From NCBI RefSeq assembly GCF_000151315.2, contig NW_011887311.1, positions 6,745-22,804 of the forward strand: 16,060 nucleotides of DNA, read 5' to 3'. A program made the translations under genes and the position numbers. Positions 7,923 to 15,009 of the stretch are shown here, piece after piece. The DNA comes from Capsaspora owczarzaki ATCC 30864 (taxonomy: Eukaryota; Opisthokonta; Filasterea). Numbering within the stretch: the stretch's first letter is position 1; the number at the start of each line of letters is the position of its first letter. The notes beneath the pieces were generated by a model. The model was not told the origin of the DNA. It was given only the letters and a program-made list of their open reading frames with translations, and searched no databases.

Positions 7923-8344
7923 TTCTAGAGATTAATTATGTGATTGTCAGACTGACGGGACGTCAAAAAGTCTTGTGACGTTTCACATTTAGGCACTGAT
8001 GCATCAAGTAGCGGTTTGCCCAACCGGACAACAGTTGAGCCGTCACTGTGCATCTTTCGCACCTGACGAGGTTCGATTCCCTGCTTTTGCTCTTTTTGCC
8101 TTTTTTTTTTTTTTGACAATGGAAAAAGCAATGCGCTCAAACAAAAAAAAAGAAAAGAAAAAAAAGAAAAAAAAAAGAAAAAGAAAAAAACCAATGTCAC
8201 TCCAATGGTTTTATTTTGTTTTATTTTTATTTATTTTATTTTATTTTATTTTCTGCACCACAGTCTTTGTATTTTTTTATTTACTTTTATTTTATTATTT
8301 CATTGCAAAAAGCATTGTATTTTTTTCTTTCTTTTGATTTGCAA
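7923..8344. other. Non-coding, low-complexity host-like sequence
   Basis: Begins at the flank of the 4.7-kb transposon. An isolated GGTTCGATTCC (8071-8081) matches the internal B box of tRNA promoters, followed by 14 T at 8101-8114, but no cloverleaf can be built. An A-rich stretch (about 8141-8190) and a T-rich stretch (about 8209-8335) follow. No credible coding sequence; open frames here are homopolymer artefacts. Confidence 0.6.
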
Positions 8345-8402
8345 ATGTCGAATCAGCACCAACAGATTCCGAGCGAATCGTATCTCTTCGCAGTGCGGGA
8401 AC
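8345..8402 (+). CDS. Possible first exon of a plus-strand host gene
   Basis: An ATG at 8345 opens a 58-base exon (MSNQHQQIPSESYLFAVRE plus one base) that runs into a near-ideal donor, C|GTAAGTAA. It is the first non-repetitive sequence after a long A/T-rich tract. It ends in phase 1, which does not fit the preferred frame of the later exon at 8852, so a middle exon may exist or this is a separate short gene. In phase, it joins the alternative 8852 frame and stops after about 46 residues. No function suggested. Confidence 0.28.
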
Positions 8403-8851
8403 GTAAGTAATGACCAATTACAATCGTTCTCCTCCTGAGAGAGCAATTCTTTCAACACACATCAGAAAGAACAAAGAACACGCATGGTGAAAGAAAAAAA
8501 AAAGAAGAAAAGCAAAAAGCGCGCGAAAACGAACTTTCAGTTTGCTCTCGGTCCTGCAGATCAGCAGCCGTTCGCCGGAGCGCGCTGCCGCCAAGCATAT
8601 TGTAATTGTCATGGCTTCCTTGACGGAATTGCGTCGCGATTGGCGTGAATTCGGGGAACGCGGACGCTGGGGAGGGTGAAAAGGGATTTTGAGCTTCAAT
8701 TTCAATCCAGTTTTTTGAGAGCACGGTGTTGAAACTGATAGTAAAAGCGCGGGAAACACACTGTTCTTGAGATGGTGAATTTTCAGCAAACGAAAATTCA
8801 ACTTGGCTAATTTTTTGATTGGGTTGTTTGTTTGGATGTGTGGATCAGATC
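8403..8851. other. Probable intron or intergenic stretch with coding-like islands
   Basis: Between two candidate plus-strand exons. At about 8558-8665 two opposite readings look protein-like: plus SSRSPERAAAKHIVIVMASL after an acceptor-like CCTGCAG, and minus NPFSPSPASAFPEFTPIATQ continuing to a SALRRTAADLQDREQTE block. I cannot choose between them. GCGCGGGAAA at 8747-8756 is E2F-like. Confidence 0.25.
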
Positions 8852-9289
8852 AACAAGCAAGCCTTGAATTTATTTCAAGACTGTCAGCGGAGAACGGAGG
8901 AAGCGTCTCTTCTCTTGTCGGCAGCGGATGATGTAAGTCTGCCGTCCGTAGCGTTCGCTCTGGTCAACAATGAAGCAACCACTCTTCCAGCCACTCCAGT
9001 CGTGGCGGATGCGGCAACGGCAATGGATACAAATGCACGACCAGCAGGAACAACCACTCTCCCACCTTCGACCGCATCCTCCAGCACTGTGGATGTCGAC
9101 ACGCGGGACAATGCGACAACCTCAAGTGCGCCCGTTCACTTTTCTGCCCGTCCCAACACCTGCACCGCTTCCCGTGTCTCGTTCTCGTTGTGCATTGGCT
9201 TCATCGCCATCGAGACGCAATGGCTCGAGATGGTTCTCGCTATCGCGGATGCTCTCGTTCACGACAGCACCGCGATCAGCGAGCAATGA
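8852..9289 (+). CDS. Possible last exon of a plus-strand host gene, unknown function
   Basis: After an acceptor-like tract ending GGATCAG at 8851, a frame is open for about 145 residues to TGA at 9287. It begins with an amphipathic helix (INKQALNLFQDCQRRTEEAS), passes through a Thr/Ala/Ser-rich low-complexity middle, and ends with a hydrophobic stretch (FSLCIGFIAIETQWLEMVLA). Codons in the last third favour GAG, CTC, ATC and GCC, as in the better-supported genes here. AATAAA-like sequence follows the stop. A good donor (GAT|GTAAGT) at 8936 could instead split it with an intron of about 62 bases. No family recognised. Confidence 0.33.
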   Translation, partial: NKQALNLFQDCQRRTEEASLLLSAADDVSLPSVAFALVNNEATTLPATPVVADAATAMDTNARPAGTTTLPPSTASSSTVDVDTRDNATTSSAPVHFSARPNTCTASRVSFSLCIGFIAIETQWLEMVLAIADALVHDSTAISEQ

Positions 9290-9440
9290 ATTTATTTATG
9301 GCTCAAAAAAAATAAAAATAAAAATAAAAATATTATTAATCGAAAAAAATAATAATAATAATAAATAAAAAAAAAACCTGGAGGCGTGAAAAAAAGGACG
9401 GAGGAATGTTGTGGTCTCATGAGCACGGCTATTTGCCTTT
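9290..9440. repeat. A/T-rich simple repeat between convergent candidate genes
   Basis: From about 9308 to 9377 the sequence is AAATA/AATAA simple repeat with A runs. It separates the end of the plus-strand candidate from the end of a minus-strand candidate and offers AATAAA-like signals on the plus strand. No gene. Confidence 0.7.
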
Positions 9441-9720
9441 TTATGGCAACATCGAAATCTCCGTGACCGTAATCCATGTCTATCGAGTCAAAAACGCCAA
9501 AACCCATCAAAATGACAAAAAATACCGCGGTAGCTTTTTTCACTGTGTGGCCGTTCTGGAGATTGAGCGAAGGCTTGGACGGAGCAGCGGCCGGAGGATG
9601 GGGAGTGCCAGAGGAAGACGAACGATTGGAAGAATTGTTCGGACGAGAAGAAAAAGGAGAATTGGCAGAGCGGTGACTGGTAGACGAGTCAGGGCCTGCA
9701 CGAGGGTACTTGATGCGCAT
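9441..9720 (-). CDS. Small two-exon minus-strand gene, unknown function
   Basis: Exons 9720-9544 and 9479-9441. The start, GCCACCATGC, is a near-perfect Kozak context. Exon 1 encodes 59 Ser/Pro/Asn-rich residues (MRIKYPRAGPDSSTSHRSAN...). A 64-base intron (ACA|GTGAAA to CTCGATAG) is phase 0 and T-rich before its acceptor; exon 2 adds TWITVTEISMLP and a stop. Upstream, the same frame stays open with strongly C-ending codons (about 9873-9721, including FFHVVESLLPDRLQLESRHL), so the real protein may be longer through an upstream exon. A TATA box lies at 10027-10035. Unspliced, the frame instead runs into a hydrophobic stretch and poly-T, which I consider an intron artefact. No domain recognised. 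Confidence 0.42.
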
Positions 9721-9875
9721 GGTGGCAGTCGCAGAAATCTCGTTGAGGTAGTGATCAAGAGAGAGGTCGTGGTTGGCACGGAGATGACGGGACTCGAGTT
9801 GGAGACGATCGGGCAAGAGGGATTCGACGACGTGGAAGAAGGCGTCGGTGCCCAGAGTCACAGTGGAAAATTTGT

Positions 9876-9958
9876 TTCCGAATTTCGGAAGACAATCCTC
9901 CGAATTTTGCTCAAAATTCGGAAAACCGAGTTTATTATTTTTCCGGTGCAAAATTCGG
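9876..9958. repeat. Cluster of CCGAATTTTG palindromes
   Basis: TTCCGAATTTCGGAA (9876-9890) is a near-perfect palindrome. CCGAATTTTG and CAAAATTCGG face each other across two bases at 9900-9921, and a third CAAAATTCGG lies at 9949-9958. The cluster sits in the presumed 5' region of the small minus-strand gene and could be a binding-site array or a hairpin-forming remnant. Confidence 0.6.
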
Positions 9959-10026
9959 TGCCTCAGCAGAGCGAGAATATGGCGATAGCTCGACGTCTGA
10001 TTGGTCAGAATTTGCTTTCTTGGTCT

Positions 10027-10035
10027 CCTTTTATA
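10027..10035 (-). promoter_or_regulatory. TATA box on the minus strand
   Basis: TATAAAAGG on the minus strand, just past the end of one candidate minus gene (stop at 10079) and about 310 bases before the start codon of the next (9720). No ATG in any frame occurs between it and that start codon, which fits a 5' untranslated region. Confidence 0.4.
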
Positions 10036-10078
10036 TTATTAAAAATGATTTTTTTTAATTTTAATAAAATTTATTTTA

Positions 10079-10623
10079 TTATTGGTTTCCATATTTGCAC
10101 AAATTTACAAAAATCTCAGATCGCCCCCGCCTGCACCTTGCTGGTGCTTTGTACTTGCCTTTGGAGGGCGTGACTGGTAGCACACTGGCCAAGCATCTTG
10201 CAGCCCCGAGCTCCGCTTTGCTCCTTTCCGCATCTGTTCAAGTAGGAATCACAAGTTAGTCACTGTTCTGTGTCATATCATGCATGACAGCTGACGGCGG
10301 GGACTTACACGTTTGCTTCAACGAGACACGTTGTCTTGCTGGCCGAACATTGCGATTGACTCCGTCTTGATCATCAGTTTCACACGCCTGCGACACATCA
10401 GCTCACAGTGAGTATTTCGTCTGTTGCGTTCTCCAAGCGAACAGTATGCGTACCGTGTTCAGCACCACTTGGACGGAAAGAAGCTTGTGCGATGTGATGT
10501 GACGAGTGCGAATCTCAAGTTTTTTTCGCAATGTTCTTGTTCTTTGCAGCGTAGTGCTTGTTTGACTTGATCCAGCTCGACAGCCGCCGCCCGCTGAAGC
10601 GCGTCAATGACAATCTTGGACAT
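10079..10623 (-). CDS. Candidate minus-strand host gene, coiled-coil start and basic tail
   Basis: Best-supported exons are 10387-10309 and 10233-10079. The first has acceptor GTGTCGCAG|GCG, is open throughout (ACETDDQDGVNRNVRPARQR...) and ends in phase 1 at donor GTAAGT. A 75-base intron ends TTGAACAG. The second resumes in phase (AERSKAELGAARCLASVLPV...) to a basic tail (KGKYKAPARCRRGR) and a TAA with AATAAA immediately after. An upstream exon may start at the ATG at 10623: MSKIVIDALQRAAAVELDQ with following residues has coiled-coil character. Its donor is unresolved; GTCACA after codon CTC would fit. The total would be only about 120 residues. Two E2F-like sites lie 80-115 bases upstream. 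A different frame of the middle exon (IKTESIAMFGQQDNVSR, then stop) cannot be excluded. No family recognised. Confidence 0.35.
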
Positions 10624-10698
10624 CAAGTGGATGCTGTGCTACTTGTGATCATATTCCAAGGTGAGGCTGGAGTGCGAGACAAGAAGAAAATCATGTGA

Positions 10699-10738
10699 TT
10701 TTGGGCGCGAATTTTTGAAAAATGCATTTTCCCGCCAA
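10699..10738 (-). promoter_or_regulatory. Pair of E2F-like sites upstream of the minus-strand candidate gene
   Basis: TTTTGGGCGCGAATTTT at 10699-10715 and TTTTCCCGCCAA at 10727-10738 both fit the E2F/DP consensus. Two close sites before a start codon are typical of cell-cycle-regulated promoters. Inference only. Confidence 0.35.
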
Positions 10739-11334
10739 TTCACGCCCTAGCTGATTTAAAAAATTGCACTTTCTCCCCTTTCTATCGCGCTTCTGCAGTT
10801 CCTTCGCATCTCTCTCGTGTCGTCCTTGTGTACCCATGTGAGATGAGTGTTTTCCGCGCATCCGCGCAGTCGGCATCGATCTGCAGACAGCAGAACGACC
10901 GCATCTTTCTTTTCGTTTTTTTCTTTTTTATGGCGCCTTTTTATCTTTTTTTTTCTTTTTTTTTCTTTACCTCCATCCTCTTGTCCTCCTGACATCAGCA
11001 TCGCTTGCGTGCGTTGACTGTTGCACAGTCAGAGAGAGGTAAAGGTCAATGACAGACAAGCACCACAAGCCGCGCGACGGCTGTGTTCGCCTTCTTCTTT
11101 GCTTTTGTTTTTTATCTTTTTCTTTTTGTTGTGGCACACTCACAAATGTCACTGCTGGCCATCTCGATCTGCACTCGATGTAAAATAATAAATAAAATAA
11201 ATAAAATAATAAATAAATGGTAGACTGAAGCAGTGACATTACAAAATAAAATAAAAAAATTAAAATAAATTAAAATAAATTAAAAATAAATTAAAATTAA
11301 ATTAAAATAAAATAAAATGTAACATTAAAAAATA
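10739..11334. other. Intergenic sequence with T/C-rich and A/T-rich simple repeats
   Basis: T/C-rich tracts at about 10904-10970 and 11089-11130, and an AAATA/AAATTA simple repeat at about 11180-11330 ending at the 2.6-kb transposon. An 11-bp inverted repeat, AATGTCACTGC at 11145-11155 and GCAGTGACATT at 11230-11240, flanks part of the A/T-rich tract. No convincing coding sequence. Confidence 0.6.
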
Positions 11335-11393
11335 CAGTATTGTGCGTCCGAAGATGAAAACTGCAATATGAGTTTGGAAATAGAAACGGACGA
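11335..11393. repeat. Left imperfect terminal inverted repeat
   Basis: About 59 bases. The outer seven and an inner block (TTGGAAAT, then CGGACGA) match the reverse complement of 13927-13986; the middle is diverged. Confidence 0.78.
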
Positions 11394-11394
11394 T

Positions 11395-11530
11395 TTGGTT
11401 TTTAAACATTTGAAATGGTACAAATTTGTAGTGCGATTTTGGACAAAATGCTATCGATTTGGTTTTTAAAAACACGAAACTGTCCAAACTGCGCCCGAGT
11501 TGGTTTTTGCCAAGATAAGGTCTGGTTTTT
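11395..11530. repeat. Subterminal TTGGTTTTT array, left side
   Basis: TTGGTTTTT occurs at 11395-11403, 11459-11467 and 11500-11508, with a variant CTGGTTTTT at 11522-11530. The first two are preceded by CGAT. The same motif occurs inverted near the right end, so it is a strong candidate for the transposase-binding site. Confidence 0.7.
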
Positions 11531-11541
11531 TGGCGCGAAAA
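11528..11541 (+). promoter_or_regulatory. E2F-like palindromic 14-mer upstream of the second TA transposase
   Basis: TTTTGGCGCGAAAA lies 105 bases before the ATG at 11647. The identical 14-mer, in the sense orientation of the gene, is in the first intron of the 4.7-kb element. It fits the E2F/DP consensus. Confidence 0.4.
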
Positions 11542-11646
11542 CTTTGGAATAAAAGCTTGAAACTGAAAATTCGCACTCTTGGTTGGGAAATTGCCACTTC
11601 ATGTTTGGGATTTGCAAACACCCCCAGACGAACCTGCTCTGTAGCC

Positions 11647-13155
11647 ATGCCCAAACGTCAAAACGAGGCGCAGGCCACCGAATCACGCGCGCCGCGGAAG
11701 TGTGTCCATCTAGAAAACCCCGAACGGAAGCGGATCATCGACTTGGCTGTTGATCGCGCCTTGCCTCTCGTCACGGTCGCCAGCATGCTCCATCACCCCA
11801 TCAGCACTGTGTCCAACGTAGTGCAACGTTTCAAGGAGCGCGGAGAGTGGACGTCACATCACGTCAATCCCAAGGGATGCCGTGTGCTCACAGCGGAGCA
11901 TCTCCATTTTCTCGAGATGGAGCTCGACAAGAACGTCAATGTGACCAATCAAGAGCTCCAGGACCTCCTCCTGACGACATTTGGCATTCAAGTGCATCAA
12001 GCAACCATCGGGCGTGCCATGTTACGACAGGGCTTCACGTTCAAGCGCGTGTATGAGCAGGTCAAGGTGAAAAATTCGCCTGAAATCAAAGCCCAACGCA
12101 AGAAATGGGCTGAGCTCTTCGAGGCTTTCCAGACACCTGTGGATCGCTTGTTCTACGTGGACGAGAGTGGATTTAATGCGAATCAGCATCGAACGCGAGG
12201 TCGATCTCGCAAGGGCGCGCGCGCAATCGTTCAAGTTGGCAGTATTCGTGCAGCGAATTTCACGCTCATTGCAGCGATCGGAATGAGCGGCGTTGTGTTG
12301 AATGAGATCCAGCTCGGAGGCGTGACTGGCCATGTCTTTGCGGAGGCGATGACGAAGCTGTTTGACACGCTCGAGGCAAAAAAAGCCGTCGACACCGCCG
12401 CGTCTGGCATCGCTGTGGATGAGCTCCCAGTGCAACAGCTTGAGCCCGACCTCCCCCTTACAAACATGGTTGAGGACAGTGTGTCGATCAGTAATGCAGT
12501 TCACATGCCACTGCTGACGTCCGGTGCAGCGTCGTCCCAACCACCTGCCCCTCCCGCTGCAGTTGTGTCGTCTGCTGCGTCTGCAGCTGGCGGGTCAGCT
12601 CCTGCTTCCACCTCTGCTTCCACCTCTGCTTCCACCTCTGCTTCCACCTCTGCTTCGACGACCAGAAAGAAGCGCCGTTCTCGTCGCAGGATTCTCGACG
12701 ATGATGACAACGATGATGGCGGCGTCTACGTTCCACCACACGAAGAACTCATTCAAGACGAGATTGATGAGCACAATGACAATACTTCCTATTTCGTACC
12801 GAGCGAAGAGCACCCAGGTGTCAGCTTTCCGGGACATCATCGCTACAAAGCCTGGATCGTGCTCGACAACGCGCGCATTCACAAGACACCCGAAGTGCGC
12901 GAGCTCTTTGCACGCCGCGGGTATGGGATGCTCTTTCTGCCTCCGTACTCATCGTTCTTGAACCCGATCGAGTATGTCTTCAACCAAGTGAAGGCTGCGT
13001 TCAAGCGCTCCCGGCTGGAACCGAACGAAACAATCTCAAGTCGCATTACCGCTGCTGTTGGTACCGTGACGGCAACGCATTGCCAAAACACTATCACACA
13101 TGTTCAGCTCAAGTACTTTAATGCTTGTCACGAGATGCACGATGTGCTACAGTAG
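11647..13155 (+). CDS. IS630/Tc1-type DDE transposase with a large disordered insertion
   Basis: Intact 502-residue gene. The ATG at 11647 (AGCCATGC) is the first in a frame that is open further upstream without ATG. Residues about 25-140 are a DNA-binding region with helix-turn-helix signatures (LPLVTVASMLHHPISTVSNV; QELQDLLLTTFGIQVHQATI). The catalytic triad is visible: Asp172 in FYVDESGFN, Asp407 in WIVLDNARIH, Glu442 in LNPIEYVFNQ, with 34 residues between the last two (DD34E). The first two are 235 positions apart, whereas about 90 is usual, as in the 1.65-kb element's enzyme. The excess (about residues 248-395) is low complexity: Ala/Ser/Pro-rich, an ASTS repeat, a basic RKKRRSRRR patch that could be a nuclear signal, then an acidic DDDDNDD run. 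No frameshift or early stop is present, so the enzyme may be active. Confidence 0.88.
   Translation: MPKRQNEAQATESRAPRKCVHLENPERKRIIDLAVDRALPLVTVASMLHHPISTVSNVVQRFKERGEWTSHHVNPKGCRVLTAEHLHFLEMELDKNVNVTNQELQDLLLTTFGIQVHQATIGRAMLRQGFTFKRVYEQVKVKNSPEIKAQRKKWAELFEAFQTPVDRLFYVDESGFNANQHRTRGRSRKGARAIVQVGSIRAANFTLIAAIGMSGVVLNEIQLGGVTGHVFAEAMTKLFDTLEAKKAVDTAASGIAVDELPVQQLEPDLPLTNMVEDSVSISNAVHMPLLTSGAASSQPPAPPAAVVSSAASAAGGSAPASTSASTSASTSASTSASTTRKKRRSRRRILDDDDNDDGGVYVPPHEELIQDEIDEHNDNTSYFVPSEEHPGVSFPGHHRYKAWIVLDNARIHKTPEVRELFARRGYGMLFLPPYSSFLNPIEYVFNQVKAAFKRSRLEPNETISSRITAAVGTVTATHCQNTITHVQLKYFNACHEMHDVLQ
12604..12651 (+). repeat. Four tandem 12-bp units in the transposase
   Basis: Four identical copies of GCTTCCACCTCT, encoding a Ser-Thr-Ser-Ala tetrapeptide repeat within the disordered insertion. 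Identical copies imply recent expansion or contraction; multiples of 12 keep the frame. Confidence 0.9.
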
Positions 13156-13814
13156 ATTAGTTGGCGTGCTCTCCTTCGAAAGCTCCCTCAATGGCTGTTT
13201 TGGGTGGTCGTTTGATGTGATCGTCCGTGTCATGTTACATGTACAAATACTGTATTGTTGTACATCCATTACAAATCATGTTTATTCTGCAACAAGCATC
13301 TGCCAAAGACTAGTCGATGGCTTTCAGGAGAAAACCCCACAGTCCGGTCGGCCTTGCGTCCTTTCTTCACTCTACCCGTAAACCTTCATAAAACAAACAT
13401 AGTTAAGCCTATTTATACATGCATGTACATGTATTGAGCGTATGCAAGCTGGAGCGCTCCACTGTGGAGTGCACATTGCGTTGTCACTGGTGCTGCAACT
13501 GGCTGGCCGTTAGGAATGATCGGAACAATCCACTCGGCATACGATTGCCACCAATTTAATGACACTATGATAAACTATGCAAATGCTAATGCTTACACCG
13601 AAATAGCTCGTGAGTACGAGCCCTGGGTGGTAAAGACGTCGCTGTGGAAGTAATTCATAAAAACTGTAGCTCGAGTTCTTCCCGAGCCCTAGCTTTCCCG
13701 CTACTCACCCCAGCATCTAATGACCTTCCAAGATACATGATTCAATTCAAATACTTCCTGAAGTTGTTGGTAATTCTAACATCTCAAGTGGGTTAATTCG
13801 AAATACAAGCTTGC
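13156..13814. other. Non-coding 3' part of the 2.6-kb transposon
   Basis: No credible gene. Notable structures are overlapping palindromes at 13415-13434 (TACATGCATGTA and CATGTACATG), the palindrome GGAGCGCTCC near 13452, and a short hairpin GCTCGTGAGTACGAGC near 13606. These may be folding or binding sites, or chance. Confidence 0.5.
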
Positions 13815-13872
13815 AAAAACCAACTCGTTGAAAACCAAATCGAACGCACAAAAACCAATTACGGAAAAAACC
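13815..13872. repeat. Subterminal AAAAACCAA array, right side
   Basis: Inverted copies of the left motif at 13815-13823 and 13850-13858, a shorter copy at 13831-13838 followed by ATCG (mirroring the left CGATTTGG context), and a variant AAAAAACCA at about 13865. Number and spacing resemble the left array. Confidence 0.7.
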
Positions 13873-13926
13873 ATTTTTCTCGCACTTTCAACCAAGCTAC
13901 TTTTTTCCAGTCCGATTTTCCTCACT

Positions 13927-13986
13927 TCGTCCGCTCTAATTTCCAACCTCGCCTGCTGTGATTTCAACCTCGACTGCATAATACTG
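13927..13986. repeat. Right imperfect terminal inverted repeat
   Basis: Inverted partner of 11335-11393. The last six bases, ATACTG, mirror the CAGTAT of the left end and are followed by TA. Confidence 0.78.
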
Positions 13987-13988
13987 TA

Positions 13989-14101
13989 AAAAATAAATCA
14001 AAAAAGAAAGCGCAACCAAACAGGTTCGAACCCAGTAGCAAAAAGAAAGAAAAACCATCAAGACGCTTGGTCTAGACAGCTCGAAGTCCACGCTGGGCGA
14101 A
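13989..14101. other. Short intergenic stretch with tRNA-like B-box fragments
   Basis: Holds GGTTCGAACCC near 14023 and, just past the stretch, GGATTCGATC near 14107. Both resemble tRNA T-arm sequences, but no acceptor stem or full cloverleaf can be formed on either strand. They may be decayed tRNA or SINE pieces. Confidence 0.3.
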
Positions 14102-14681
14102 ATGGGATTCGATCGCAGGCATGAAACTACACTTTCTCATCCTCCTCCAATCGCGCGTATCTCGATTGGACAATATGTCATAACATCTCAGAATACTACA
14201 AGTCGAGAAAAGAAGCACGAAACACCGCGAAAAGACACGCAAACGGTGAGCACAAACTCACTCGTTTCGTGTTATCGCCTGTCCTGTCGCTGCATTGGCC
14301 TCTTTTTCCCCGCTCGCTGCTTTGAATAATACTGGATTGAGTGGTCAACCTAATGCCATGTTGTACTGTGGTGTGCGGGGCGCGGTTTCTGTCATTTTCA
14401 AGCGAACATTCGCGAAAAATGAAGCCGGCCGCAGGCGTTCTTTCAACACTATGTTTCCGTGCTGTTAACTGCCACTGGACTGAAACTGATGCGACATTCT
14501 TTGAGCATAACCACACGATAATGAATACTCACATCACCACCCTTCACAATTTTTATCGCAGGCCGGTATCAAGCTCGCGGAAGCGACACCCATCGTTGCA
14601 AACAACGCAACAACCGATCAACGCTCGTTTTTCAGCGCACACCGCACGCTTGACGTCAGCGTTGACTTGTATTACATTTGA
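14102..14681 (+). CDS. Possible two-exon plus-strand host gene, unknown function
   Basis: Exon 1 (14102-14245) starts MGFDRRHETTLSHPPPIARI and ends in phase 0 at a good donor, ACG|GTGAGC. A 316-base intron ends in a pyrimidine-rich acceptor (TTTTTATCGCAG). Exon 2 (14562-14681) resumes in phase with AGIKLAEATPIVANNATTDQ and following residues to TGA, with codons like those of the other candidate genes. The product would be 87 residues, polar, without a recognised domain. A further plus-strand frame (about 14790-15009, IGVAVSAPSAQPPLKRIHDW onward to TGA) follows and could be a later exon if exon 2 is spliced before its stop. This is a splice-signal model only. Confidence 0.28.
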
Positions 14682-15009
14682 ATGATTTTTGACACGCATT
14701 GATGTGCAGCGAGGACCGAGTGCCGCAAGACTGCCAGCGATACAAGTAAGGGAAGTGACCGATTTGAGCTCACTTCTGTTTTTACGTCTCAAGATTGGCG
14801 TGGCTGTATCTGCACCCAGTGCGCAGCCGCCGTTGAAGCGGATCCATGACTGGTTACAAGTATGGCTGACGCTACAGACAGACGTCGCCATCGCAAGCGC
14901 TGTCTGCCCGCTGACAAGAGGCTGGAACGGCACCAAGTTGGCCATGCCCAGAGCTGCTTCCAACTCCAAAGCACTTCATCATGATTCCATGGCATTTGAA
15001 TACGTGTGA

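Larger units (their letters stand above)
11335..13986 (+). mobile_element. 2,652-bp IS630/Tc1-type transposon at a TA target
   Basis: The ends read CAGTATTGTGC on the left and the inverted CAGTATTATGC on the right, flanked by TA at 11333-11334 and 13987-13988. CAGT termini next to TA are usual for Tc1/mariner elements. The inverted repeats run about 60 bases at roughly two-thirds identity, much weaker than in the 1.65-kb element. Inside are a subterminal motif array at both ends, an intact transposase gene and about 830 non-coding bases after it. It inserted into an A/T simple-repeat tract. Confidence 0.88.

Noticed and set aside
7980-8100. tRNA gene on the plus strand around the B box at 8071
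   Set aside because: The T arm has a mismatch, the 5' sequence does not pair with the 3' end to form an acceptor stem, and no good anticodon arm can be built.
8141-8340. Lys-rich and Phe-rich open frames
   Set aside because: They result from A and T homopolymers and have no coding character.
9292-9550. Membrane anchor (ATAVFFVILMGFGVF) at the end of the minus-strand frame
   Set aside because: The stretch lies within a 64-base GT-AG intron with correct phase, so it is probably not translated.
10157-10158. GC-AG intron starting at AAAG|GCAAGT in the minus-strand candidate gene
   Set aside because: The exon continues in frame to a stop followed directly by AATAAA, which is simpler than a GC-AG intron of about 162 bases.
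9406-10173. Plus-strand frame of about 255 residues, rich in Arg
   Set aside because: It is the antisense shadow of the minus-strand exons, and its Arg/Gly richness follows from their C-ending codons.
10079-10623. Shugoshin-like protein, suggested by a coiled-coil start and a YAERSKAEL block in a basic context
   Set aside because: The predicted product is only about 120 residues, the usual proline after YxE is missing, and the resemblance is too short to carry a name.
12022-12882. Long minus-strand frames opposite the 2.6-kb element's transposase
   Set aside because: They mirror the codon bias and the 12-bp repeats of the real gene and have no motifs of their own.
14015-14125. tRNA genes around GGTTCGAACCC and GGATTCGATC
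   Set aside because: No matching acceptor or anticodon stems on either strand; only T-arm-like fragments.
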